Below, piece after piece: positions 30,844-37,930 of a DNA stretch of 43,759 bases (positions are counted from its first letter, which is position 1; every line of letters begins with the position of its first letter). The DNA lies in NCBI GenBank assembly GCA_029247985.1, contig JAQWKF010000075.1:1-43759 (forward strand). Direction: 5' to 3'. The notes under the pieces are model-generated. The model was not told the DNA's origin and searched no databases. It saw nothing but the letters and a program-made list of their open reading frames with translations. This DNA is from Flavobacteriaceae bacterium (GTDB taxonomy: Bacteria; Bacteroidota; Bacteroidia; Flavobacteriales; Flavobacteriaceae). The position numbers and the translations under genes are program-made.

Positions 30844-32853
30844 ATGACTATGTTGGAAAAAGCCGACAACGATTTGCCAAAAGCAAACGACGAAAACGTA
30901 AGTGAAGATGCTTCTACCCCCAATGCTAAAAAAGAAGACGACACTTCAAAAAAACCTACTCAACCTCCCGTTGAATCGGAAACAGGAAATCTAGCCGAAA
31001 TGGACCAGCCTGCACCCGAAAATCAGCAAGAAGAAACAGTCGAGGTCACTGAAGAGCCCGTCGAGACTGTACATGATGCTTCCGAAACTGAGGAAGCAGC
31101 AGAAACCCCCGATAAGGACGCTACAACTGAGGCTGAGCGTTCGGAGCAAGTGTTCGAGGGCATGGAACCCAAGGAAATGGTGGAATATTTCTCTGAAGCA
31201 TTGGATAACAAACCCATTCAAAATTTAAAAAGCACTGCGGATGCCGTAACCAAGGCCTTTGAAAAAGAAATGGCAAGCCTTAAAGACACCCAAAGGCAAG
31301 CTTTTATAGCCGAAGGGGGTAATCCAGATGCGTTTTACTTTAATCCACCAATACTAAAAGATTTCAACAATCTCATTCGTAAATACAAATCGAATAGAGG
31401 CACATACTATAGAAGCGTTGAAGAAAAACAGCATAAGAGCCTTGAACAAAGACTGGCGCTGATAGAAGAATTAAAAGGGCTTATTAGCGTTGATCAAGAT
31501 ATAAACGCCACCTACAAACAATTTAAAGATTTACAAAGACGTTGGAAAGAAACGGGACAAGTTCCTAGAATGGAAGCCAATAATATTTGGAAAACCTACC
31601 ATCACCATGTAGGGCATTTTTATGACTTCCTTCACCTAAACAGAGAACTACGTGAATTGGATTTTAAATTTAACTTGGAGCAAAAGTTGAAAATTTGCGA
31701 ACAGGCAGAGGCACTAGCTAGCATGGAAGATATTCCAAAGGCCTTTCGTCACTTGCAAACACTACACAAGAAATGGAAAGATGAACTTGGACCTGTGGAT
31801 AAAGAACACAGCGAAGAGGTTTGGCAAAGATTCAGTAATGCTACGAAAATTGTTCATGACAAGCGGAGATATTTTATCAAAAATCAGGAAAAAATTTTTG
31901 AAGAAAATCTTCTTAAAAAAAGAGCTATTCTTTCTCAAATGGAAGAATTACTCGCCAAAGAATTTAATTCTAAAACCAATATCAATAACTTTTCGAAAAC
32001 TTATGAAGGTTTACGAGAATCGTTTTTTGCCATTGGCAAAGTGCCTGAGAAACACCGCAACGATTTATGGTCAACTTTCAAAAGAACATCAAATCAGTTT
32101 AGCAAAAAAAGAAATCGCTTTTACAAATCGCTAAAAAAGGAATATGCAACTAATGTTGCAAAGCGTAAGGAACTTATTGCGCAAGCAGAAATCTTGAAAG
32201 AGCAAACCAATCAAAAAGAAACAACGCTAAAAATTATCGCTTTACAAAAGGAATGGAAAACTGCCGGACCTGTGAGAAAAGAAGATTTTATAAAACTAAA
32301 CACCCTGTTTAGAGCCTTGTGTAATGAGTATTTTGAAAGTAAAGATGCCAATCGAAACCAGCAAAACGAAAAGCAAAAGGAAAATCTCAATAAAAAAATG
32401 ACACTATTGTCGTCTCTTAAAGATATGATTTCTTCAGATGACAAACCCAATGAAAAAGACATTGACAGCATGGTGTCACAATGGAATGCCATAGGCTATA
32501 TTCCGAGAAATAAGATGAGCATAAATCAAGACTTTTTAAGCTTGGTTGACAACGCTTATAAGATTATTGGTCTTTCCTCTTCGGAAATCACCCAAAAAAG
32601 TTATCAGAATAAACTTGACAACATTAAAGAAGATGACGATAGTATACGTAAAGAGGTACAATCACTGAACCGTCGCATTAGCGAAATAAAACAGGAGATT
32701 ATACAACTGGAAACCAACCTTCAGTTTTTTGGGAAAAATCAAGACAAGAATCCTATAGTCATAAAGGTCCATGAAGACATCGCCAAGCATCAAAAACGAC
32801 TAGAAAGCTTAGAGCAAAAGAAGCGTTTGGCAAAATCTTTACACAAACACTAG
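30844..32853 (+). CDS. DUF349 domain-containing protein
   Basis: A 669-residue soluble protein. Residues 1-105 are low-complexity, acidic and probably disordered (runs of Glu, Pro and Thr). Then come five tandem DUF349 repeats marked by a W-x(2-3)-G-x-[VI]-P-R-like motif at about residues 233 (RRWKETGQVPR), 310 (KKWKDELGPVD), 393 (SFFAIGKVPE), 469 (KEWKTAGPVR) and 545 (SQWNAIGYIPR), spaced about 76-83 residues. A coiled coil fills the last 80 residues. Function is not established; the architecture suggests a scaffold or RNA-associated protein. Its stop interlocks with mazG at CTAG. Confidence 0.85.
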   Translation: MTMLEKADNDLPKANDENVSEDASTPNAKKEDDTSKKPTQPPVESETGNLAEMDQPAPENQQEETVEVTEEPVETVHDASETEEAAETPDKDATTEAERSEQVFEGMEPKEMVEYFSEALDNKPIQNLKSTADAVTKAFEKEMASLKDTQRQAFIAEGGNPDAFYFNPPILKDFNNLIRKYKSNRGTYYRSVEEKQHKSLEQRLALIEELKGLISVDQDINATYKQFKDLQRRWKETGQVPRMEANNIWKTYHHHVGHFYDFLHLNRELRELDFKFNLEQKLKICEQAEALASMEDIPKAFRHLQTLHKKWKDELGPVDKEHSEEVWQRFSNATKIVHDKRRYFIKNQEKIFEENLLKKRAILSQMEELLAKEFNSKTNINNFSKTYEGLRESFFAIGKVPEKHRNDLWSTFKRTSNQFSKKRNRFYKSLKKEYATNVAKRKELIAQAEILKEQTNQKETTLKIIALQKEWKTAGPVRKEDFIKLNTLFRALCNEYFESKDANRNQQNEKQKENLNKKMTLLSSLKDMISSDDKPNEKDIDSMVSQWNAIGYIPRNKMSINQDFLSLVDNAYKIIGLSSSEITQKSYQNKLDNIKEDDDSIRKEVQSLNRRISEIKQEIIQLETNLQFFGKNQDKNPIVIKVHEDIAKHQKRLESLEQKKRLAKSLHKH

Positions 32854-33632
32854 CCCAACTCCTCTTTGGCTACTTGCCAAAGCTGTTCCCATTGATCGGG
32901 CGTTAGATTATCAAGCGCTAGCCCTTGCAGCTTTGCTGTCTTTTCCATGGCTTCAAAACGGCTACGAAAACGTCTGTTTGATGATGAGAGTGCATCGTCG
33001 GGGTTGATTTTAAGAAAACGTGCATAATTGACTAGCGAGAAGAAAACATCTCCCATTTCATCAGATATTTTTTCTTTTGTGCCATGTTCAATTTCATAAT
33101 CCAACTCACCTAATTCTTCATTGATTTTATCTTTTACCCCATCAATACTTTTCCAATCAAAACCAATGCCCGCGGCTTTATCTTGCATACGACTGGCCAT
33201 AACCAAGCTAGGCAAACTTTTAGGAACTCCTGACAAAACCCCTTTGTTGCCTTCTTTGAGTTTGAGTTTTTCCCAATTTTTCTTTACATCTGTCTCGTCA
33301 GTAACTTCTACGTCGCCATAGATATGAGGATGCCTATCGATAAGTTTTTCTGAAATGGCATTTGCCACATCCCCTATGTCAAAAACACTTTGCTCGCTGC
33401 CAATTTTTGCGTAAAAAACGATATGTAATAGCAAATCGCCTAATTCGTTCTTTACCTCCTCCAAATCGCTTGACAGTAGCGCTTCGCTAAGTTCGTAAGT
33501 TTCTTCAATGGTGAGGTGACGTAAAGAAGTAAACGTTTGCTTTTTATCCCATGGACAATTGGCGCGCAATTCGTCCATAATAGTCAACAAACGATCAAAT
33601 GCTTTAAGCTGTTTGGTTCGTTTGTTATCCAT
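32850..33632 (-). CDS. mazG: Nucleoside triphosphate pyrophosphohydrolase MazG
   Basis: A 260-residue, two-domain MazG that hydrolyses NTPs and dNTPs to monophosphates plus pyrophosphate. The N-terminal domain has CPWDKKQTFTSLRHLTIEETYEL (the E-E-x-Y-E metal site) and ELGDLLLHIVFYAKI; the C-terminal domain has the second ELGELDYEI...EMGDVFFSLVNYAR metal site. The start overlaps the def stop codon by one base. mazG, def and ruvX form a minus-strand operon. Its 3' end converges on the DUF349 gene with a CTAG overlap. Confidence 0.95.
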   Translation of the reverse strand: MDNKRTKQLKAFDRLLTIMDELRANCPWDKKQTFTSLRHLTIEETYELSEALLSSDLEEVKNELGDLLLHIVFYAKIGSEQSVFDIGDVANAISEKLIDRHPHIYGDVEVTDETDVKKNWEKLKLKEGNKGVLSGVPKSLPSLVMASRMQDKAAGIGFDWKSIDGVKDKINEELGELDYEIEHGTKEKISDEMGDVFFSLVNYARFLKINPDDALSSSNRRFRSRFEAMEKTAKLQGLALDNLTPDQWEQLWQVAKEELG

Positions 33633-34222
33633 TATTTACTATTGGTTTTTCCATAAAATCGCATAAGATAGTCAGGCTTGATATTACCACGTGCTATCTG
33701 TGCTAGTTTGGGTTTTAGTAATTTCTTTTTAAGAGGACCCAACTTATCTGTAAACAAAATACCTTCTATATGATCAAATTCATGTTGCACAATTCGAGCA
33801 GCCAATCCACTAATTTCTTCCTCTACTTTTTCGAATTTTTCATTGTAATAAACAATTTCGATTGTAGAGAGTCTGGAAACATCTTCTCGTACATCGGGAA
33901 TACTAAGGCAACCTTCATTGAAAGACTCATTTAATCCGCTATATGAGATGATCTCTGGATTAATAAACACTTTCTTAAATGCTCTTAATTCTTGTTGCTC
34001 AACGTGATCAAGTGATTTGTCTTGTGCAAATGGGCTGCCATCGACGATAAACAATCGAAGCGACTCCCCTATTTGAGGAGCTGCAAGGCCTACTCCATAA
34101 GCAGCATACATGGTTTCCCACATGTTGCTAATGAGCTCTTTAAGTTTCAAGTGGTGCTTTTCTACGTTTTCGGCTTTCTTCTTTAATACAGGATCGCCGT
34201 AGGCTACAATAGGAAGTATCAT
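33632..34222 (-). CDS. def: Peptide deformylase
   Basis: A 196-residue metalloenzyme that removes the formyl group from nascent polypeptides. All three motifs are intact: GVGLAAPQ at 43-50, EGCLS at 103-107 (Cys105 metal ligand) and QHEFDH at 146-151 (His147 and His151). It is slightly longer than the E. coli enzyme because of an insert around residues 66-85 (QDKSLDHVEQQE), typical of Bacteroidota. It overlaps the ruvX stop by 4 bases, indicating coupling. Confidence 0.96.
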   Translation of the reverse strand: MILPIVAYGDPVLKKKAENVEKHHLKLKELISNMWETMYAAYGVGLAAPQIGESLRLFIVDGSPFAQDKSLDHVEQQELRAFKKVFINPEIISYSGLNESFNEGCLSIPDVREDVSRLSTIEIVYYNEKFEKVEEEISGLAARIVQHEFDHIEGILFTDKLGPLKKKLLKPKLAQIARGNIKPDYLMRFYGKTNSK

Positions 34223-34638
34223 AAACTTTGCTGTTGATCTAAATACCCTTGCAAGATAAGTGTTGCGCTCAATTTATCAATAACTTCTTTTTTTTGACGC
34301 ACTTTTTTTGGTGCACCACTCATCAAAAGCGATTGTTGTGCCATTTTAGAAGTATATCTCTCATCATAGCGCACGACATTGATATCAGGGAGTTGAGCTT
34401 TTAATTGAGCTACAAAGGGTGTAATTTTAGTTTCTACTGGAGAAGGTGTATTGTCCCGTTGTTTGGGTGCGCCGACAACTAAACGGACTACCTCCTCTTG
34501 ACTGGTGTACTTTTTTAGAAATGGAAGCAATTCTTTTGGCGAAACAGTATCCAATCCAAACGCACAGGTCTGCAAGGGATCTGTAACAGCGATTCCGCAG
34601 CGTTTTGTTCCATAATCTATTGCCATTATTCTTGCCAT
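34219..34638 (-). CDS. ruvX: Holliday junction resolvase-like protein RuvX/YqgF
   Basis: A 139-residue RNase H-fold protein beginning MARIMAIDYGTKRCGIAVTD, with Asp8 as the first catalytic acid, a VVGAPK strand, a VRYDERYTSK strand and an Asp in KEVIDKLSATLIL near the C-terminus. YqgF/RuvX proteins are involved in 16S rRNA 5' maturation and may process branched nucleic acid. It leads the ruvX-def-mazG operon, with a TACATTTG box 4 bases upstream. Confidence 0.93.
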   Translation of the reverse strand: MARIMAIDYGTKRCGIAVTDPLQTCAFGLDTVSPKELLPFLKKYTSQEEVVRLVVGAPKQRDNTPSPVETKITPFVAQLKAQLPDINVVRYDERYTSKMAQQSLLMSGAPKKVRQKKEVIDKLSATLILQGYLDQQQSL

Positions 34639-34642
34639 GCTA

Positions 34643-34650
34643 CAAATGTA
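34643..34650 (-). promoter_or_regulatory. -7 box of the ruvX-def-mazG operon
   Basis: Perfect TACATTTG ending 4 bases before the ATG at 34638; no clear -33 box. The mRNA may be leaderless. Confidence 0.5.
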
Positions 34651-34696
34651 AGTAATGAATTTTTGGAAATCATGGATTTGGTTTCATCTCAAAACT

Positions 34697-34704
34697 TATC
34701 TTTG
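34697..34704 (+). promoter_or_regulatory. -7 box of dapD
   Basis: Perfect TATCTTTG, 13 bases before the ATG at 34718; TTTG at 34677-34680 is a -33 candidate at a short 16-base spacing. Confidence 0.55.
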
Positions 34705-34717
34705 AAAAAAAAATGAG

Positions 34718-35527
34718 ATGAGCAGAGCCATTATCGAAGCAGCTTGGGAGAACCGAGCGCTTTTACAAGAAGAAGAAACACAACAAGCCATTCGTAAGGT
34801 CATTGACCAGTTAGACCAAGGAATACTCCGCGTTGCTGAACCAACCCATGAGGGGTGGCAAGTAAACGAATGGGTGAAAAAAGCCGTGGTACTCTACTTT
34901 CCCATTCAAAAAATGGAAACCATTGAAGCTGGACCTCTTGAGTTTCATGATAAAATTCCGCTAAAAACAGGTTATAAAGAAAAAGGTATTCGTGTTGTGC
35001 CGCACGCTGTGGCACGTAAAGGCGCCTATATTTCTTCTGGCACCATATTGATGCCTTCTTACGTTAACATTGGTGCCTATGTAGACGAAGGTACCATGGT
35101 AGATACTTGGGCCACTGTGGGGAGTTGTGCGCAAATTGGAAAAAACGTTCACTTAAGTGGCGGCGTTGGAATTGGTGGTGTTTTAGAGCCCCTTCAAGCT
35201 GCACCTGTGATTATTGAAGATAATGCATTTATTGGCTCGCGCTGTATCGTAGTAGAAGGTGTTCGCGTAGAAAAAGAAGCCGTACTAGGAGCCAATGTAG
35301 TATTGACGGGATCTACTAAAATTATTGACGTAACCGGCGATGAGCCTATTGAACGCAAAGGTCGTGTTCCTGCAAGATCTGTAGTCATTCCAGGAAGCTA
35401 TACCAAAACATTTGCAGCAGGCGATTATCAAGTACCTTGTGCCCTTATCATTGGCAAAAGGAAGGAAAGCACCAATAAGAAGACCTCTCTTAACGATGCA
35501 TTAAGAGAATACAATGTGTCTGCCTAA
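34718..35527 (+). CDS. dapD: 2,3,4,5-tetrahydropyridine-2,6-dicarboxylate N-succinyltransferase
   Basis: A 269-residue left-handed beta-helix acyltransferase of the succinylase branch of diaminopimelate/lysine synthesis. An N-terminal helical domain (IIEAAWENRALL, DQGILRVAEP) is followed by hexapeptide repeats (GAYISSGTILMPSYVNIGAYVDEGTMVDTWATVGS split into short turns) and the PARSVVIPGSYTK block near the C-terminus. Length is normal. The stop overlaps the following HAD-like gene by one base (TAATG). Confidence 0.95.
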   Translation: MSRAIIEAAWENRALLQEEETQQAIRKVIDQLDQGILRVAEPTHEGWQVNEWVKKAVVLYFPIQKMETIEAGPLEFHDKIPLKTGYKEKGIRVVPHAVARKGAYISSGTILMPSYVNIGAYVDEGTMVDTWATVGSCAQIGKNVHLSGGVGIGGVLEPLQAAPVIIEDNAFIGSRCIVVEGVRVEKEAVLGANVVLTGSTKIIDVTGDEPIERKGRVPARSVVIPGSYTKTFAAGDYQVPCALIIGKRKESTNKKTSLNDALREYNVSA

Positions 35528-35910
35528 TGTCTATTCAGTATATTTTAGTGGATGCATGGAACACTTTGGTAACTGAAGATGGTATTAACAATCAAATGCT
35601 TTCACTTTTAAACCAGTATGAGACTCGGAAAGTGATTGTAACTAATGCCACTGAAGAAGAAAAAATTAAGTTTGGTATCACTGAAATGCCCTACCCCGTA
35701 TTTAGTTTGGCCCACCAACCTAACAAAACAGACCCTATTTATTTTACAAGGTTGTTGTCATATTTGTCCGTTACTTATAAAGAAGTAATTTATTTTGACC
35801 ACAACCCAAAAGCATGTGAAGCTGCTATTTCGTTAGGAATTAAAACGCATTTTCATTCCAAAGGAGCTAACCTTATACACTTGGTCGCTTTCTTAGACAA
35901 ATACCTTTAA
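35527..35910 (+). CDS. HAD-like protein, catalytic motif altered
   Basis: A 127-residue soluble protein with a HAD-like layout but no cap: N-terminal strand IQYILVDAWNTLV, a KVIVTNA strand (motif II Thr), and YFDHNPKACEAAISLGIKTHF (motif IV Asp and a typical downstream helix). The HAD nucleophile motif DxD is here D9-A-W11, so the second Asp, the general acid/base, is replaced by Trp, and phosphatase activity is doubtful. It is coupled to dapD by a one-base overlap. Assignment to the HAD fold is by pattern only. Confidence 0.65.
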   Translation: MSIQYILVDAWNTLVTEDGINNQMLSLLNQYETRKVIVTNATEEEKIKFGITEMPYPVFSLAHQPNKTDPIYFTRLLSYLSVTYKEVIYFDHNPKACEAAISLGIKTHFHSKGANLIHLVAFLDKYL

Positions 35911-35912
35911 TT

Positions 35913-36497
35913 ATGGCGTATAATATTCGATTAGAGGGAAAAAACCTGATGGTCGCGGAGCGTATGCTTTCTCGCATTTCGCTTATTTTAAATTATTGTG
36001 AAATAAGCTATTGGTTAGAAGGAGGAACATTACTTGGAATCCGTAGAGAAGATAGGCTACTCCCTTGGGATGATGATATAGATGTGTCCATGATGGTGGA
36101 TCAAGAAGATAAACTTCCCCTATTTTACAGAAAACTAAAAAAGGCTGGATATCGTGTAAAAAAACGTTACTTTAAGAGAGATGATGCTCCGTTTAAAAGA
36201 GGTTCTTTACGAATGATTAAAATTCGTGAACGAAGGTTTTTTGGACTAATCAAAGGAGCAGTATGCTTAGATATTTTTATAAAATACCCCAACAATATGG
36301 ATTGTTACTGGGAAATAGCTGATAAGAAAAAATCTGTTCCTAAAAAGTTTTACAAAACTTTAAAAAACATAACGTTTAAAGGTCAAGAATATTCTATCCC
36401 GAAAATGACAGACGCCTATTTAACCTATCGCTATGGAGAATGGAAAACACCAATTAAAGATTGGGACACAGCCAATGATGACAAAGCCTTAGCCTAA
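35913..36497 (+). CDS. LicD-family phosphotransferase
   Basis: A 194-residue protein with the LicD/nucleotidyltransferase-fold core: YWLEGGTLLGIRREDRLLPWDDDIDVSMM around residues 33-61, of which PWDDDIDVS (51-59) is the metal site. LicD enzymes attach phosphocholine or other phospho-groups to surface glycans. It is shorter than Gram-positive LicD (about 270). The closing YLTYRYGEWKTPIKDW is also typical. It is the first gene of the polysaccharide cluster, 2 bases after the HAD-like stop, and meets the cytidylyltransferase gene at a CTAA overlap. Confidence 0.85.
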   Translation: MAYNIRLEGKNLMVAERMLSRISLILNYCEISYWLEGGTLLGIRREDRLLPWDDDIDVSMMVDQEDKLPLFYRKLKKAGYRVKKRYFKRDDAPFKRGSLRMIKIRERRFFGLIKGAVCLDIFIKYPNNMDCYWEIADKKKSVPKKFYKTLKNITFKGQEYSIPKMTDAYLTYRYGEWKTPIKDWDTANDDKALA

Positions 36498-37111
36498 TTT
36501 TTTTTTGAGAGTTTTAACGTATTTTTTAAAATGGTACTACTAACACTTTTGGTGTAAGGTAAATATTCCACAGGGCAAGTCGTTTTCGGAAATCTGCCCT
36601 TCCAATCATCACCTACAGAAATAGCATCAATATTATGCAGATCAACTATTCGCTGTTTGTTTTTGTCGACTTGAGGGATTACCTTATCTACGCAACTAAT
36701 GGATTCAATTACTCTTAAACGCTCCTCAAAAGGAATGACAGGACGATTTCCTTTTTCTTTCTCTATAAGCTCATCAGTGGAAACTCCAACAATTAAAAAA
36801 TCGCACATTTGCTTAGATCGTTTCAAAATATTAAGATGACCGTAGTGAAAAATATCAAAACAACCAGAGGTATACATTCGTTTATAAGGTGTGCTGTTGT
36901 TGGACACTTCAAGACTAGCGCTAGGAATATCGTCAGACACAATATTAATTGAAACAGGGATGCTTAATACGGCTAAAATTGCTTTTAAAACCTCAAACAG
37001 TGAGTCGAAAGATTTCTGATTTGGGTTGTTAATGTGTAATGTACTCTCAGTAATTTCAAAACTCCAATTGGAATATTTTGACAATATGGGCTCTAATTTT
37101 TCTAGTTCCAT
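36494..37111 (-). CDS. TagD-like cytidylyltransferase with extra N-terminal domain
   Basis: A 205-residue protein. Residues 78-205 form a nucleotidyltransferase domain of the glycerol-3-phosphate cytidylyltransferase (TagD) type: TSGCFDIFHYGHLNILKRSK at 81-100 with the HxGH site, IPFEERLRVIESI, GDDWKG and a closing SVSSTILK resembling the RTxGISTT/ISST motif. It would make a CDP- or ADP-activated phospho-sugar or alcohol. The first 75 residues are an extra alpha/beta segment not seen in TagD (about 130 residues). It is the only minus-strand gene of the cluster and converges on licD. Confidence 0.8.
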   Translation of the reverse strand: MELEKLEPILSKYSNWSFEITESTLHINNPNQKSFDSLFEVLKAILAVLSIPVSINIVSDDIPSASLEVSNNSTPYKRMYTSGCFDIFHYGHLNILKRSKQMCDFLIVGVSTDELIEKEKGNRPVIPFEERLRVIESISCVDKVIPQVDKNKQRIVDLHNIDAISVGDDWKGRFPKTTCPVEYLPYTKSVSSTILKNTLKLSKKN

Positions 37112-37192
37112 GTTTCTGAAAAAAATTCTTTACGACAACCGTAAAACTACAAAACAATGTGATGAGAAATAATAAATCTTACTTAATTATTG

Positions 37193-37222
37193 TTTGTTAA
37201 TGCTTTTTATACGTTAAATTTG
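37193..37222 (+). promoter_or_regulatory. Promoter of the plus-strand polysaccharide genes
   Basis: TTTG (37193-37196), 18 bases, then TAAATTTG (37215-37222), a full Bacteroidota promoter in the 135-base gap between the divergent cytidylyltransferase and nucleotidyltransferase genes. The ATG is at 37247. Confidence 0.7.
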
Positions 37223-37246
37223 ATAATCAAAATAGCGTAAAAATTA

Positions 37247-37927
37247 ATGAAAATTATCATTCTCGCCGCTGGGATTGGCTCTCGATTAGGAAATCCATTT
37301 CCAAAACCACTTACCCCTTTAAAAATTGGTAAAAGTATTATGGAGCTTCAGACCAATTACTTGTCATCGAAATTTGACATACATGCTATCCATGTAGTAG
37401 TAGGCTTTAAAAAAGATTTAATCATGGAGCGGTTCCCGCAATTGACATATGTATACAATCCCTTTTTTGACAGAACCAATACTTCAAAAAGCCTTTTGAA
37501 AGCCTTAAAGAAAAATCGAAATGAGTCTGTGCTCTGGTTAAATGGGGATGTTGTGTTTGATGAAAAAATTCTTGAAATTCTTGAACCACACATAAAAGAA
37601 AATGTTTCGTTTGTTGCGGTGAACACCAGTAAAGTAGCCGAGGAGGAAGTAAAATATACCTTAAAAAATAATTTTATATTAAAACTTTCAAAGGAAGTTT
37701 CTGGTGGTTTAGGTGAAGCAGTCGGCATAAATTTTATTTCATCAAATGATATAGATAATTTCATTTCAAGACTTGAAGAATGCGATGACAATGATTATTT
37801 TGAAAGAGGACTGGAATTAGCAATTGAAAAAGATGGCATTAAGGTTAAAGCAGTAGACATCTCTGCTTTTAATTGTATGGAGATTGATTTTTTAGATGAC
37901 TTAGAGAAAGTTAATAAAATGCTTTAA
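37247..37927 (+). CDS. NTP transferase, phosphocholine cytidylyltransferase-like (LicC type)
   Basis: A 226-residue GT-A-fold nucleotidyltransferase: IILAAGIGSRLGNPFPKPL at residues 4-22 (nucleotide-binding loop plus Lys), YNPFFDRTNTSKSLL, and WLNGDVVFD with the metal-binding Asp in the middle. The short length and the YNPxxxxTN-S-L pattern resemble LicC and related choline- or aminoalcohol-phosphate cytidylyltransferases more than hexose-1-phosphate uridylyltransferases. It would supply a CDP-activated group to the LicD or Stealth enzymes nearby; the substrate is inferred from context. It has a full promoter upstream. Confidence 0.75.
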   Translation: MKIIILAAGIGSRLGNPFPKPLTPLKIGKSIMELQTNYLSSKFDIHAIHVVVGFKKDLIMERFPQLTYVYNPFFDRTNTSKSLLKALKKNRNESVLWLNGDVVFDEKILEILEPHIKENVSFVAVNTSKVAEEEVKYTLKNNFILKLSKEVSGGLGEAVGINFISSNDIDNFISRLEECDDNDYFERGLELAIEKDGIKVKAVDISAFNCMEIDFLDDLEKVNKML

Positions 37928-37930
37928 TCG

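Noticed and set aside
34697..34720. ATG at 34713 as dapD start
   Set aside because: It is out of frame and hits TGA after two codons (ATG AGA TGA); ATG at 34718 is in frame with the conserved SRAIIEAAWE start.
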